A stretch of 64,000 nt of DNA from Sporosarcina jeotgali (GCF_033304595.1 NZ_CP116341.1:1903001-1967000), one strand, 5' to 3'. Shown: positions 7,876 through 16,260, counted from the stretch's first letter. Notes: generated by a model not told the origin, from the sequence alone. Made by a program: numbers and translations.

Positions 7876-10233
7876 TTATTTCAACTCAACAACTGTTACT
7901 CCAAGTCCGCCTTCACCTGCATCACCGAAACGGAAGTTTTTCACACGGGAATGCTTTTTAAGATACGTTTGGATTCCTTGACGGAGTGCACCTGTACCCT
8001 TCCCGTGAATAATCGATACTTGGTGATAATTAGACAGCAATGCGTCATCCAAATACTTTTCTGTTCTGCGAATGGCATCTTCATACCGCTCACCGCGCAG
8101 ATCGAGTTCAAGTTTAACGTGCTGATCACGGCCTCGGATGGCGGTGGACGCAACGATTTTCTTTTCTTTTTCAGGCTTCACAAATTCCAAACCGGATTGT
8201 TCCAGTTTCATTTTCAAAATACCGATTTGAACAACCCATTCCGTATCGGATACTTTGTCAATGAGTGTACCTTTTTGTCCGTAGCTTAAGACTTTCACTT
8301 CATCGCCCGCTTGCAGCGGACGCGGCGCGGCTTTTGCTTTCAGCGCTTGCTTCTTCGCTTCTTTTGGAGAAGCATTTTCCAGACGTTTCCGTGCTTCGAT
8401 CAGTTCGTGTTCTTTCACGGATGCACCAGCAGTCATGCGGAGCGCACGTAAGTCTGAAATGATTGCTTCAGATTCTAGTCTTGCCTCTTCAACTATCTTC
8501 TTCGCTTTTTCTTTCGCTTTATCCGTCAACCGAGTTTGCATCTCTTCGTTTTCAGCCAGTTTTTCAGCCAGCTCTTTTTTCAGTACTTCTGTTTCTAAAA
8601 GCAACTCATGAGTGCGTTCTGCATCTTTTTCGGATTGAACACGGCTCGACTCTAACGATGCAATCATAGAATCCACTTCGCCGCGATCAGTTCCCGTGAA
8701 CGTTTTAGCACGTTCAATCAAATGATCTCCCAGACCCAATCGTTTTGAAATTTCAAATGCATTACTGCGTCCAGGCACGCCGATTAACAAGCGATACGTC
8801 GGACTTAATGTATCGACATTGAATTCCACGCTCGCGTTCGCAACTCCGCTTCTGTTGTAGCTGTATGCTTTTAGTTCAGGATAGTGCGTCGTAGCCATGA
8901 CACGCGCCCCCGTTCCATGAACTTCATCTAAAATGGAGATTGCAAGTGCCGCTCCTTCTTGAGGATCGGTTCCTGAACCCAGTTCGTCGAAAATGATAAG
9001 CGAATCATGATCGAATTTCTTTAAGATGTCCACGATATTAACCATGTGGGAAGAAAATGTACTCAAACTTTGTTCAATGGACTGTTCATCCCCGATATCA
9101 GCAAAAACAGATCCAAACACAGCAATTTCCGAACCGTCCAATACAGGAATAGGCAAGCCCGCTTGCGCCATCAATGTGCACAGTCCCACTGTTTTCAGCG
9201 TAACCGTTTTACCGCCTGTGTTCGGTCCTGTAATGACAATCGTCGTAATCTCTTTTCCAAATTCAATCGTATTCGCGACAGCCTCGTCAATCGGCAATAG
9301 TGGATGACGGGCCTTCGCCAGTCGCAAATAGCCATCTTGGTTGACTGTCGGCTTGGTACATTTATTGGCCATTCCGTATTTTGCTTTCGCTAAAATGACA
9401 TCCACTTTCACAAGCTGATCGACTAAGACGAACAATTCATGTGCGTGTTCTTGAACGATTGCAGAAAGTTCGCGAAGAATCTTTTCAATTTCTTCTTTTT
9501 CTTTTGATTTCAATGTGCGAATTTCGTTATTCGCCTGTACGACGGCATCGGGTTCAATGTAAACCGTTTGACCCGATGAAGACGAATCGTGAATGACACC
9601 GCCATAATGACTGCGGTACTCAGACTTTACAGGGATAACAAATCGTTCATTCCGAATGGTAACGATGCTGTCTGACAACATTTTCGCTGCGTTTTTACCG
9701 CGAATGATGCTTTCTAATTTCTCACGCACTCTGCCTTCTTGAATGCGCAGACTTTGGCGGACTGAACGGAGTGCACTCGATGCACTATCCAGCACGCGGC
9801 CGTTTTCGTCGACAGCGCTATTGATTTCATGTTCCAGGCCAGTAACGATGGGCATCGCTTCTTTGATCTCAATGAAGTTTGGAATTTCCACTTCTTCATC
9901 CTGAACAACCGCTTCGATGAATTGACGGAAAATGCGGCTAGCCCGAATGGTTGACGCAGTTTCCATCAACTCCTGGGCACTTAATACCCCGCCGATTTGT
10001 GCACGTCTCGCATGCGGACGAATGTCCGTGATGCCGCCCATCGGAACATTTCCCCGCACACGTAAAATCGCAAGACCTTCATCCGTTTCTTCTAACAATC
10101 GTTCCACGGTCTCAAAGTCGGTATTCGGTTTTAATTTTTCCATTTCAGTGCGGCCTGCAGGGAACGTACACTGCTGGGCTGCTTGCGCCAGAACTTTGTC
10201 AAACTCTAACGTTTTTAATACGCGTGAATCCAT
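7876..10233 (-). CDS. mutS2: endonuclease MutS2
   Basis: MutS2 is a MutS-family ATPase with a C-terminal Smr nuclease domain; in Bacillus-type bacteria it affects homologous recombination and, as shown more recently, rescues collided ribosomes. Visible: Walker A GPNTGGKT (336-343), DELGSGTDPQEGAAL (Walker B region), a long coiled coil (about 510-630), and the Smr domain with LDLRGERYEDA and HGKGTGALRQ near the end. I choose the ATG at 10233 (785 residues, MDSRVLKTLEF), which has AAAGGAAGGG ahead and matches family N-termini, rather than an upstream in-frame start at 10263 that would overlap polX. Confidence 0.96.
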   Translation of the reverse strand: MDSRVLKTLEFDKVLAQAAQQCTFPAGRTEMEKLKPNTDFETVERLLEETDEGLAILRVRGNVPMGGITDIRPHARRAQIGGVLSAQELMETASTIRASRIFRQFIEAVVQDEEVEIPNFIEIKEAMPIVTGLEHEINSAVDENGRVLDSASSALRSVRQSLRIQEGRVREKLESIIRGKNAAKMLSDSIVTIRNERFVIPVKSEYRSHYGGVIHDSSSSGQTVYIEPDAVVQANNEIRTLKSKEKEEIEKILRELSAIVQEHAHELFVLVDQLVKVDVILAKAKYGMANKCTKPTVNQDGYLRLAKARHPLLPIDEAVANTIEFGKEITTIVITGPNTGGKTVTLKTVGLCTLMAQAGLPIPVLDGSEIAVFGSVFADIGDEQSIEQSLSTFSSHMVNIVDILKKFDHDSLIIFDELGSGTDPQEGAALAISILDEVHGTGARVMATTHYPELKAYSYNRSGVANASVEFNVDTLSPTYRLLIGVPGRSNAFEISKRLGLGDHLIERAKTFTGTDRGEVDSMIASLESSRVQSEKDAERTHELLLETEVLKKELAEKLAENEEMQTRLTDKAKEKAKKIVEEARLESEAIISDLRALRMTAGASVKEHELIEARKRLENASPKEAKKQALKAKAAPRPLQAGDEVKVLSYGQKGTLIDKVSDTEWVVQIGILKMKLEQSGLEFVKPEKEKKIVASTAIRGRDQHVKLELDLRGERYEDAIRRTEKYLDDALLSNYHQVSIIHGKGTGALRQGIQTYLKKHSRVKNFRFGDAGEGGLGVTVVELK

Positions 10234-10249
10234 CGCGGATCCCTTCCTT

Positions 10250-11956
10250 TCACTTATCGACAATTCGCTGTTTGAATTGGTCCAATGACCACGTATTGAC
10301 GACTGTTTCTTTTTTCAGCCATGCTTTTTGCGCATATTCTACCCCAATTGACATAATCTCTAATTGCTCGGTCGCATGGGCATCTGTATTAATGGAAATC
10401 AAAACGCCAGCCTGCTGTGCCATCTCTAAGTATTCTTTGTCCAAATCGAGTCGATGAGGACTGGCATTCAATTCAAGAATTTTACCGTATTTTGCAGCCC
10501 ATTCGATGAGCTGCGGAACATCTGGGTTGTAGCCATCCCGTTTACCGATAAGACGTCCCGTTGGATGGGCAATCAAATCGACATGCGGGTTTTTCATGGC
10601 CGTATGCAGGCGTTCCATGATTTGTTCTTGAGGCTGATTGAAACTCGAATGGATCGATGCGATGACAAAATCGAGCTGAGCGAGCACTTCATCGTCAAAA
10701 TCGAGTGTGCCATCAGGCAAGATATCCATTTCGGTCCCGCTGAAAATTTCAATATCCGGATACTCTTCGTTGATTTCACGAATTTCTTTCAACTGGTCTA
10801 GCAGCCGTTCAGGCGTTAACCCATTCGCTACTTTCAAATAATGGGAGTGATCTGTGATGACCATGTGGCTGTATCCGCGTTCTCTGCACGCGTCTGCCAT
10901 TTCGCGAATCGAATAGCCTCCGTCCGATGCAGTCGTATGCATATGAAAATCTCCGCGGATATCACCGAGTGTGACGAGACCAGGTAATTCATCGATGCGA
11001 TCAAGCTCTCTCCCGTCTTGTCGCAAGTTCGGCTGGATAAACGGCAGATCGAAATGAACGAAAAAGTCTTCTTCTGATTCAAACGTAAGGACCGTCCCAT
11101 CCGCTTGCTCGACACCGTATTCACTGATTTTTTCACCGCGTGATTTTGCGAGCTGGCGCATTCTCACGTTGTGGTCTTTAGACCCGGTGAAATGATGAAG
11201 TGCACTGGCGTATTGGGCATCCGTCACGAAACGGAAATCGACGTCGATGACTTCTTCTAATTCCAATGTTACGGATAGTTTGGCGTCACCTGCTGCGATT
11301 GTTTCTATCGTAGGAAGTAACTTCAGCAACTTTTCCCGAACCAGTGAAGGCGTATCTGTCACGATGATGAAATCCATATCACTGCTTTGCTCTTTCGTTC
11401 TGCGGTAACTTCCCGCAACCGAATACTTACTAATCTCTTCGATTTCATCCAAAATCGGCTCAACTTGTCCGACGAATTTAACCATCTGCCAAAGCGGGAA
11501 TGAGGTTTTCCGTTCAGACAACTGTTCGATTTCATGGAGAAGCTTTTCTTCGGTTTTCTTTCCGAATCCAGGAAGTGCGCTCACTTCATTTTTCTCACAT
11601 GCCACTTTTAACGACTCGATCGAATCAATTCCAAGAGCCTCATGAAGTTTCGCAATTCGTTTTCCGCCAAGTCCTGGAATTTCAAGCAAAGGAATCATTC
11701 CCGCAGGAACGGTTTCTTGGAGCTCAACCAGCAAGTCAGATTCCCCTTTGTCCAGTAAATCTTGAATGACGGCTCCCGTTCCCTTGCCGATTCCCTTCAA
11801 GCTCAAAATATCGTCCATTTCAGCTAAACTTCTTGGGTCGACTTCGAGGACATTCGCTGCTTTACGGAAAGCGCCGACTTTGAAATGGTTCTCTCCGAGT
11901 AATTCCATATAGAGTGCAATCTTTTCCATCGTTTGTATAATCACTTTTTTGTTCAT
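10250..11956 (-). CDS. polX: DNA polymerase X family protein with PHP domain
   Basis: Bacterial PolX fills gaps in base excision repair and has 3'-5' exonuclease and AP-endonuclease activity through its PHP domain. The 568-residue protein has N-terminal helix-hairpin-helix segments (LKGIGKGTGAVIQDLLD; IPGLGGKRIAKL), the nucleotidyltransferase core (VAGSYRRTKEQSSDMDFIIV, metal aspartates in DMD), then the PHP domain (GDFHMHTTASDGGYSI and ITDHSHY; HPTGRLIG; INTDAH). I take the ATG at 11956, 8 bases after GAGGAGGT, over TTG codons 3-6 bases upstream. It is followed by mutS2 with a 16-base gap. Very sure. Confidence 0.96.
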   Translation of the reverse strand: MNKKVIIQTMEKIALYMELLGENHFKVGAFRKAANVLEVDPRSLAEMDDILSLKGIGKGTGAVIQDLLDKGESDLLVELQETVPAGMIPLLEIPGLGGKRIAKLHEALGIDSIESLKVACEKNEVSALPGFGKKTEEKLLHEIEQLSERKTSFPLWQMVKFVGQVEPILDEIEEISKYSVAGSYRRTKEQSSDMDFIIVTDTPSLVREKLLKLLPTIETIAAGDAKLSVTLELEEVIDVDFRFVTDAQYASALHHFTGSKDHNVRMRQLAKSRGEKISEYGVEQADGTVLTFESEEDFFVHFDLPFIQPNLRQDGRELDRIDELPGLVTLGDIRGDFHMHTTASDGGYSIREMADACRERGYSHMVITDHSHYLKVANGLTPERLLDQLKEIREINEEYPDIEIFSGTEMDILPDGTLDFDDEVLAQLDFVIASIHSSFNQPQEQIMERLHTAMKNPHVDLIAHPTGRLIGKRDGYNPDVPQLIEWAAKYGKILELNASPHRLDLDKEYLEMAQQAGVLISINTDAHATEQLEIMSIGVEYAQKAWLKKETVVNTWSLDQFKQRIVDK

Positions 11957-11995
11957 CAACAAAACCTCCTCGTTCTATTCGTTCCCTGACTGAAC

Positions 11996-12024
11996 AAAAG
12001 CTTCCCGCCGCTCGGAGGGAAGCT
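11996..12024 (-). terminator. terminator after cvpA
   Basis: A stem AGCTTCCC / GGGAAGCT (11999-12006 with 12017-12024) followed on the minus strand by TTTT, located between the cvpA stop and the polX start. Confidence 0.75.
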
Positions 12025-12032
12025 GCTCAGAC

Positions 12033-12572
12033 TTATTGTGTGTAAACGTACCACCATTCCTTCACTGTACTGGAAATGACCGGCGTGTGCTCGAACATTG
12101 TCTTTGACAGTAAAGAGGAATCTAATAATTTTTGAACAAAGTCGATTGGCAGCAGCGCAAGGAAACTGATGAGTAACAGAATGATAATGTAGAATTCAAC
12201 AAATCCTAGTGCAGCACCAAAGAAACGTGAGATAAATCCAAGTACAGGCAAGTGTTTCAGGAAGTCGAACATGGATACAAATAGTTGCAGCAAGAATTTA
12301 ACAACGAAGAAAATCAGGATAAATGCCAATAACCGATAAAACGTCTGGTCCAAATCCAATTGTCCGAATGACCAGCTTAACTTAGACTCCGCGGTTACCC
12401 CGGGATACGGGATCCATAGGACGAATTTATCCGCAAGTTGTTTGTAATACGCATATGCAACAATGAATGAAATGATAAAACCTGTCATATGTAAGACTTG
12501 TACAAGCAATCCTCTTCGGAAGCCTGTAATCAGTCCTCCAACCAATAGAAATAATATAAGTATATCTAACAT
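12033..12572 (-). CDS. cvpA: CvpA family membrane protein
   Basis: A 179-residue membrane protein with four to five hydrophobic spans (about 2-20, 25-45, 80-100, 115-145) and the N-terminal MLDILILFLLVGGLITGFRRG signature of CvpA (colicin V production) proteins. The true function in Gram-positives is not settled; in proteobacteria it affects envelope homeostasis. It lies 9 bases after zapA, so the two are co-transcribed, and is followed by a terminator. This matches yshB next to zapA (yshA) in B. subtilis. Confidence 0.88.
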   Translation of the reverse strand: MLDILILFLLVGGLITGFRRGLLVQVLHMTGFIISFIVAYAYYKQLADKFVLWIPYPGVTAESKLSWSFGQLDLDQTFYRLLAFILIFFVVKFLLQLFVSMFDFLKHLPVLGFISRFFGAALGFVEFYIIILLLISFLALLPIDFVQKLLDSSLLSKTMFEHTPVISSTVKEWWYVYTQ

Positions 12573-12581
12573 TAGCAGCCG

Positions 12582-12842
12582 TCAGCCCTTCAACTTTTTC
12601 AATTCTTCTTCAAGCAATTCTTTTTCGGTTTGCAACTTCAAATAGTCATGTACACTGTTAACAGCTGTCAGCACAGCAACTTTCGTCGTATCCAAATACG
12701 TATTTCGCGCACTAAGTTCACGCATCCGGTCGTCCACGAGTGTTGCCACTTGCCGGACGTGAGCAGACGAGTCGGTTCCAATAATCGTATATGTCTGACC
12801 GTATATATCGATGGTGATCCGCGTTTTTTGTTCTTCTTCCAC
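12582..12842 (-). CDS. zapA: cell division protein ZapA
   Basis: ZapA binds FtsZ and promotes bundling of protofilaments at the division ring. The N-terminal ITIDIYGQTYTIIG, the central RQVATLVDDRMRELSARN and the C-terminal coiled coil (LKLQTEKELLEEELKKLKG) define the family. Start choice: the ATG at 12848 is only 2 bases behind AGGAGG, whereas the GTG at 12842 is 8 bases behind it and yields an N-terminus of exactly the same length as B. subtilis ZapA. I choose GTG (86 residues). Divergent from rnhC, first gene of zapA-cvpA. Confidence 0.93.
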   Translation of the reverse strand: MEEEQKTRITIDIYGQTYTIIGTDSSAHVRQVATLVDDRMRELSARNTYLDTTKVAVLTAVNSVHDYLKLQTEKELLEEELKKLKG

Positions 12843-13002
12843 TGCCATAACCTCCTGCTGAAAAACTATGAAGTTAATCATACCATGAATACGGTTTATT
12901 TGTGAACAAAGGCATTGTCAGCTGACTATTTTTGTGCTTTCTCCTGGACACGGTATACTAGACAAAACGTTTTAGAATGTACGGTTTGAAAGGATGATTT
13001 GA

Positions 13003-13953
13003 ATGGCGAATTCTGTACTGATTTTATCTGATGAAAAATTAACAGCGTTAAAAGCATATTATGCGAGCGATGTTGTGAAGCGCAATGCCCCGGGTGTCGT
13101 GTTTGCTGCGAAAACAGCGAACGCCTCGATTACTGCGTATCGTTCTGGGAAAGTTCTTTTTCAAGGCGGCGGCGCTGAGATGGAAGCAGCGAAATGGGAA
13201 GCAGGTGACGCTTCGGGTGCTTCCGCTGTGTCTTCAAATAAGAAAGTTGTTACAAAAGGCGCGCCTCTTCCCGATCGGCTGGAGATGTTATCTGTAATTG
13301 GTTCGGATGAAACCGGGACGGGGGATTTCTTTGGACCGGTGACGGTGTGCGCTTGTTATGTCCGGGCAGATCAGATTCCTCTTGTCGCTGAGCTTGGCGT
13401 GAAAGACTCGAAGTTGCTGACGGATCCTTATATGCGCTCAATCGCTCCGGATTTGAAGTCCGTGTTGACATACAGTGTGCTTACCTTGCAGAACGAGAAA
13501 TACAACACGGTGCAGGCTAAAGGCTGGTCTCAAGGGAAAATTAAAGCATTGCTCCACAATCAGGCGATTCGCCATGTATTGCGTAAATTAGAAGATGAAC
13601 ATCCCGATTACATTTTGATTGACCAATTTGCGGAGCGCGGTGTGTATTACAACCATTTAAAGAACGAACCTGAGATTGTGCGGGAAAATGTGTTGTTTGC
13701 GACGAAAGCGGAAGGATTGCATGTCGCAGTCGCGGCAGCATCCATTATCGCCCGTGTCGCATTTTTAGATGAAATGGACCGTCTGAGTGGACTGGCAGGC
13801 CGCACACTTCCTAAGGGCGCTGGCAAGAAGGTGGATGAGACTGCGGCTTCAATTTTACTGTCGAAAGGCGAACCGTTTTTACGTTCAATGACGAAGTGGC
13901 ATTTTGCGAATGCAAAGAAGGCCGCGGTGTTGGCGGCTAAGAAGCGCGGGTGA
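13003..13953 (+). CDS. rnhC: ribonuclease HIII
   Basis: Cuts the RNA strand of RNA-DNA hybrids; in Bacillus RNase HIII removes R-loops and Okazaki primers. The 316-residue protein has the N-terminal TBP-like substrate-binding domain (about residues 1-90) and the catalytic domain beginning IGSDETGTGDFFGP (about residues 100-113, with the catalytic DE), then LGVKDSKLLTD and the conserved AEGLHVAVAAASIIARVAFLDEM. Length is normal (313 in B. subtilis). It is divergent from zapA. There is no ordinary terminator behind it: the first unit of a 21-bp repeat array begins 6 bases after the stop. Confidence 0.96.
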   Translation: MANSVLILSDEKLTALKAYYASDVVKRNAPGVVFAAKTANASITAYRSGKVLFQGGGAEMEAAKWEAGDASGASAVSSNKKVVTKGAPLPDRLEMLSVIGSDETGTGDFFGPVTVCACYVRADQIPLVAELGVKDSKLLTDPYMRSIAPDLKSVLTYSVLTLQNEKYNTVQAKGWSQGKIKALLHNQAIRHVLRKLEDEHPDYILIDQFAERGVYYNHLKNEPEIVRENVLFATKAEGLHVAVAAASIIARVAFLDEMDRLSGLAGRTLPKGAGKKVDETAASILLSKGEPFLRSMTKWHFANAKKAAVLAAKKRG

Positions 13954-13958
13954 TTTGG

Positions 13959-14229
13959 GGAACGAGCGGGTGCTAGCCCGGAATGAGCGGGTTCCGGCGT
14001 GGAATGAGCGGGTTGCCCAGGGAAACGAGCGGGTTCCGACGGAGAATGAGCGGGTACCTCGGGGAAACGAGCGGGTTCCGACGGAGAATGAGCGGGTTGC
14101 CCAGGGAAACGAGCGGGTTCCGACGGAGAATGAGCGGGTTGCCCAGGGAAACGAGCGGGTACCGGCGGAGAATGAGCGGTTGCCCAGGGAAACGAGCGGG
14201 TTCAGGACCGGAATGAGCGGGTCCCCCTA
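13959..14229 (+). repeat. 21-bp tandem repeat array 1 (13 units)
   Basis: Thirteen consecutive units, all 21 bp except one of 20. Cores alternate AACGAGCGGGT and AATGAGCGGGT (order C,T,T,C,T,C,T,C,T,C,T,C,T). Unit tails are mostly TCCGACGG or TGCCCAGG. All 13 units contain AGCGG on the plus strand. Because 21 is a multiple of 3, spurious open frames run through it. The array starts right after the rnhC stop and ends before a palindromic element at 14248. A related, longer array is at 15667-16240. Confidence 0.95.
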
Positions 14230-14247
14230 GAGATCCCCGCCCCCATC

Positions 14248-14350
14248 ACTAAATGCGCAGCGGAGCGGAGCACACCAATTAGTCTTGGTACTGAATTTGG
14301 GAAAGATGGATTGGTCGCGAGCTTGGATATGGATTGAAGAAAGTGGCTTG
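14248..14350 (+). repeat. palindromic intergenic element, copy A
   Basis: The core ACTAAAT...AATTAGT (14248-14283) is an imperfect palindrome of 36 bp. The copy extends through TTGGTCGCGAG (14311-14321) to GTGGCTTG (14343-14350); the same ordered blocks occur at 15538-15666. It is in the same orientation as the other copy, on the inner side of array 1. Confidence 0.6.
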
Positions 14351-14383
14351 CCGCGGGCAATTAGTCAGAGAGTTGCAGAATAA

Positions 14384-14420
14384 ATAAATACGCTTCGCAG
14401 GGCGAAGCGCACAAATCAAC
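14384..14420 (+). repeat. palindromic intergenic element, partial copy C
   Basis: Contains a perfect hairpin CGCTTCG / CGAAGCG followed by CACAAAT, matching the core of copies A (14248) and B (15538) but lacking their distal blocks. It ends 28 bases from the stop of the NERD gene and could act as its terminator. Confidence 0.5.
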
Positions 14421-14447
14421 ATTTGTAGTTTGTCCTACATCAGGGAG

Positions 14448-15410
14448 CTAAGTTAATGTCGTGTAACGACTGCCCCGCCCCCTTCCTAGCATTTGAATAT
14501 CTGATCGGGCTAACATTCTTTTTGCCGTGTGGCGATTGGTTATCCCGGTAAACTCACAAAACTTTCGATTGGTCAAAGGACCTGACATTAGCATGAACCA
14601 GTCTAGTACCGCATTTTGATGACTCCCAATTTCTCGTAATCCGCAGACTTGGCAATGCCACCTCAAGTCAGACCATCTCATAATCGTTTGAATTTCACAT
14701 TCTGAACAAAATACCCCTCCCATGATATCCCGTTCGTCAATCTTAAATCGAGCAGTTACTGGATATGGATTATACTCTTTATGTCCATGCGCTAGCGCCT
14801 TTGCAATTTTTGCAATGTCTTGGCTCCCTAATAACTTGGCTTCTTGGATTAACGATCGAAAATAAGTAGGTGCCTCATAGGCTGTAATTACTTCCATAGA
14901 TGGCTTTTCTTCAATATGCATTTCATTATTATACGCAAATACAATGAGCCCCTTCACTTTCACATGTACATTCTTGCTAGCTAACCACTTTTCGAGAAAC
15001 TGAATTTTGCGTTCCACTTCGGCAATGGGACTTCGGAATAGCAATCGCGTTCCGTCAGGTAACTGTTTCATGAATTGAGTGGGATTGGCTTTGATGATAA
15101 TCTTGTCTGCAATGTTTTTAATTTCCGAAATGATAATGGAGTTTGGTGTGATGAAAAGCGAATCGATTTGAAAATGGACGCCTTCGTGTTGTAGGGATAG
15201 ATCGTGGAGTATGGCGTGCGGATAGTCAGTGCGGACTTCTTTCATGTAGCGATCGTATTCTTGTTCACCTCCATAGCCGGCACGGATTTTATACAGCTCA
15301 TTCTGGATGAACTCGTATTTTTTATGTGTTGTCGAAAGTCGTTTCTCTAAAGCAAGTAATCCTCTTAATAGTCGTGGCTTTGTTCGATGTTTATAGATCA
15401 ATGGCGGCAC
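14448..15410 (-). CDS. NERD-domain nuclease-like protein with zinc ribbon and C-terminal helix-turn-helix
   Basis: A lone accessory gene between the two repeat arrays. The NERD (nuclease-related) domain spans about residues 40-150: GGEQEYDRYM (47-56), QID (81-83) and SEIKN (95-99), which give the D...E-x-K pattern of the PD-(D/E)xK nuclease fold. A zinc ribbon follows (CSEC 235-238 and CQVC 253-256), then a predicted DNA-binding tail (FCEFTGITNRHTAKRMLARSDI, 284-305). The function of NERD proteins is not established; nuclease activity is inferred. Start is GTG 15410 or, with better spacing behind AAAGGGG, TTG 15401. It breaks the rnhC-pheT neighbourhood conserved in B. subtilis, so it is probably acquired. 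Confidence 0.85.
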   Translation of the reverse strand: MPPLIYKHRTKPRLLRGLLALEKRLSTTHKKYEFIQNELYKIRAGYGGEQEYDRYMKEVRTDYPHAILHDLSLQHEGVHFQIDSLFITPNSIIISEIKNIADKIIIKANPTQFMKQLPDGTRLLFRSPIAEVERKIQFLEKWLASKNVHVKVKGLIVFAYNNEMHIEEKPSMEVITAYEAPTYFRSLIQEAKLLGSQDIAKIAKALAHGHKEYNPYPVTARFKIDERDIMGGVFCSECEIQTIMRWSDLRWHCQVCGLREIGSHQNAVLDWFMLMSGPLTNRKFCEFTGITNRHTAKRMLARSDIQMLGRGRGSRYTTLT

Positions 15411-15537
15411 CCCTTTTTTCTTTAGTGTAGCGGTTCATGCAGAGCAAAGGAAGGCTTTGGTCGAAAATAGCATTATCGCGTTTTTGACACAATTCACTTT
15501 AGACTATTACTAGGTTGTGGAGTATATGGGCTCAGTA

Positions 15538-15666
15538 ACTAAATGCTTAGGGATAGCGAAGCACACAAATTAATATAGGTTTCATGTATGGGAATGGTTA
15601 AAGATTAATTGGTCACGAGTCAGTTTAGGTATGTACAAGTTTTAGTTCCGCGACAATGTGGCTTGT
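15538..15666 (+). repeat. palindromic intergenic element, copy B
   Basis: Shares with copy A, in order: ACTAAATGC, AGCACAC(A/C)AATTA, TTGGTC(G/A)CGAG and GTGGCTTG. The last block ends exactly where array 2 begins. The stem TGCTT / AAGCA in the core replaces CGCTTCG / CGAAGCG of copy C, which keeps the hairpin. The rest of the gap 15411-15537 shows no gene. Confidence 0.6.
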
Positions 15667-16240
15667 GAAACGAGCGGGTCGCCGTCCGTAATGAGCGGGT
15701 TCCGCATTGGAACGGGTGGGTCGCTGTCCGTAATGAGCGGGTTCCCCACCGGAACGAGCGGGTTGCTGCCCGTAATGAGCGGGTTCCCCACCAGAACGAG
15801 CGGGTTGCCGTCCGTAATGAGCGGGGTTCTCCTCCGAACGAGCGGGTTGCCGTCCGTAATGAGCGGGTTCCCCACCAGAACGAGCGGGTCGCTGTCCGAA
15901 ATGAGCGGGTTCCCCACTGGAACGGGCGGGTTCGCCGTCCGTAATAAGCGGATTCCCACCAGAACGAGCGGGTCGCCGTCCGAAATGAGCGGGTTCCCCA
16001 CTGGAACGGGGTGGTTGCTGCCCGTAATGAGCGGGTTCCCCACCGGAACGGGCGGGTCGCCGTCCGTAATGAGCGGGTTCCCCAATGGAACGGGCGGGTC
16101 GCCGTCCGTAATGAGCGGGTTCCGCATCCGAACGAGCGGGTTGCTGTCCGAAATGAGCGGGTTCCCCACTGGAACGGGCGGCTTGCCGTCCGTAATGAGC
16201 GGGTTCCGCATCCGAACGAGCGGGTCGCCGGCCGTAATGT
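15667..16240 (+). repeat. 21-bp tandem repeat array 2 (about 27 units)
   Basis: About 27 units of 21 bp in strict alternation of two types, giving a 42-bp higher-order period: type A AACG(A/G)GCGGGT(C/T)GC(C/T)GTCC and type B TAATGAGCGGGTTCC-CCACC. One unit of 22 bp (near 15920) is followed by one of 20 bp, restoring phase. Type B cores are nearly invariant; six type A cores have lost the A of AGCGG. In total 21 units carry AGCGG on the plus strand, none on the minus strand. The array ends 21 bases before the pheT terminator. Open frames through it on both strands are by-products of the period. Confidence 0.95.
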
Positions 16241-16260
16241 GCGTTAAATCTAATACACAC

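Noticed and set aside
7941-11769. Many open frames of 60-120 codons opposite or inside mutS2 and polX.
   Set aside because: They are shadows of well-supported genes, lack ribosome sites and show no recognisable domains.
13959-16240. CRISPR array.
   Set aside because: Units are 21 bp with no unique spacers; every part of the unit repeats, and no cas genes are present.
13959-16240. Insertion sequence or integron carrying the NERD gene.
   Set aside because: No transposase, integrase, terminal inverted repeats at the island ends or target-site duplication could be seen; the palindromic copies are in direct orientation.
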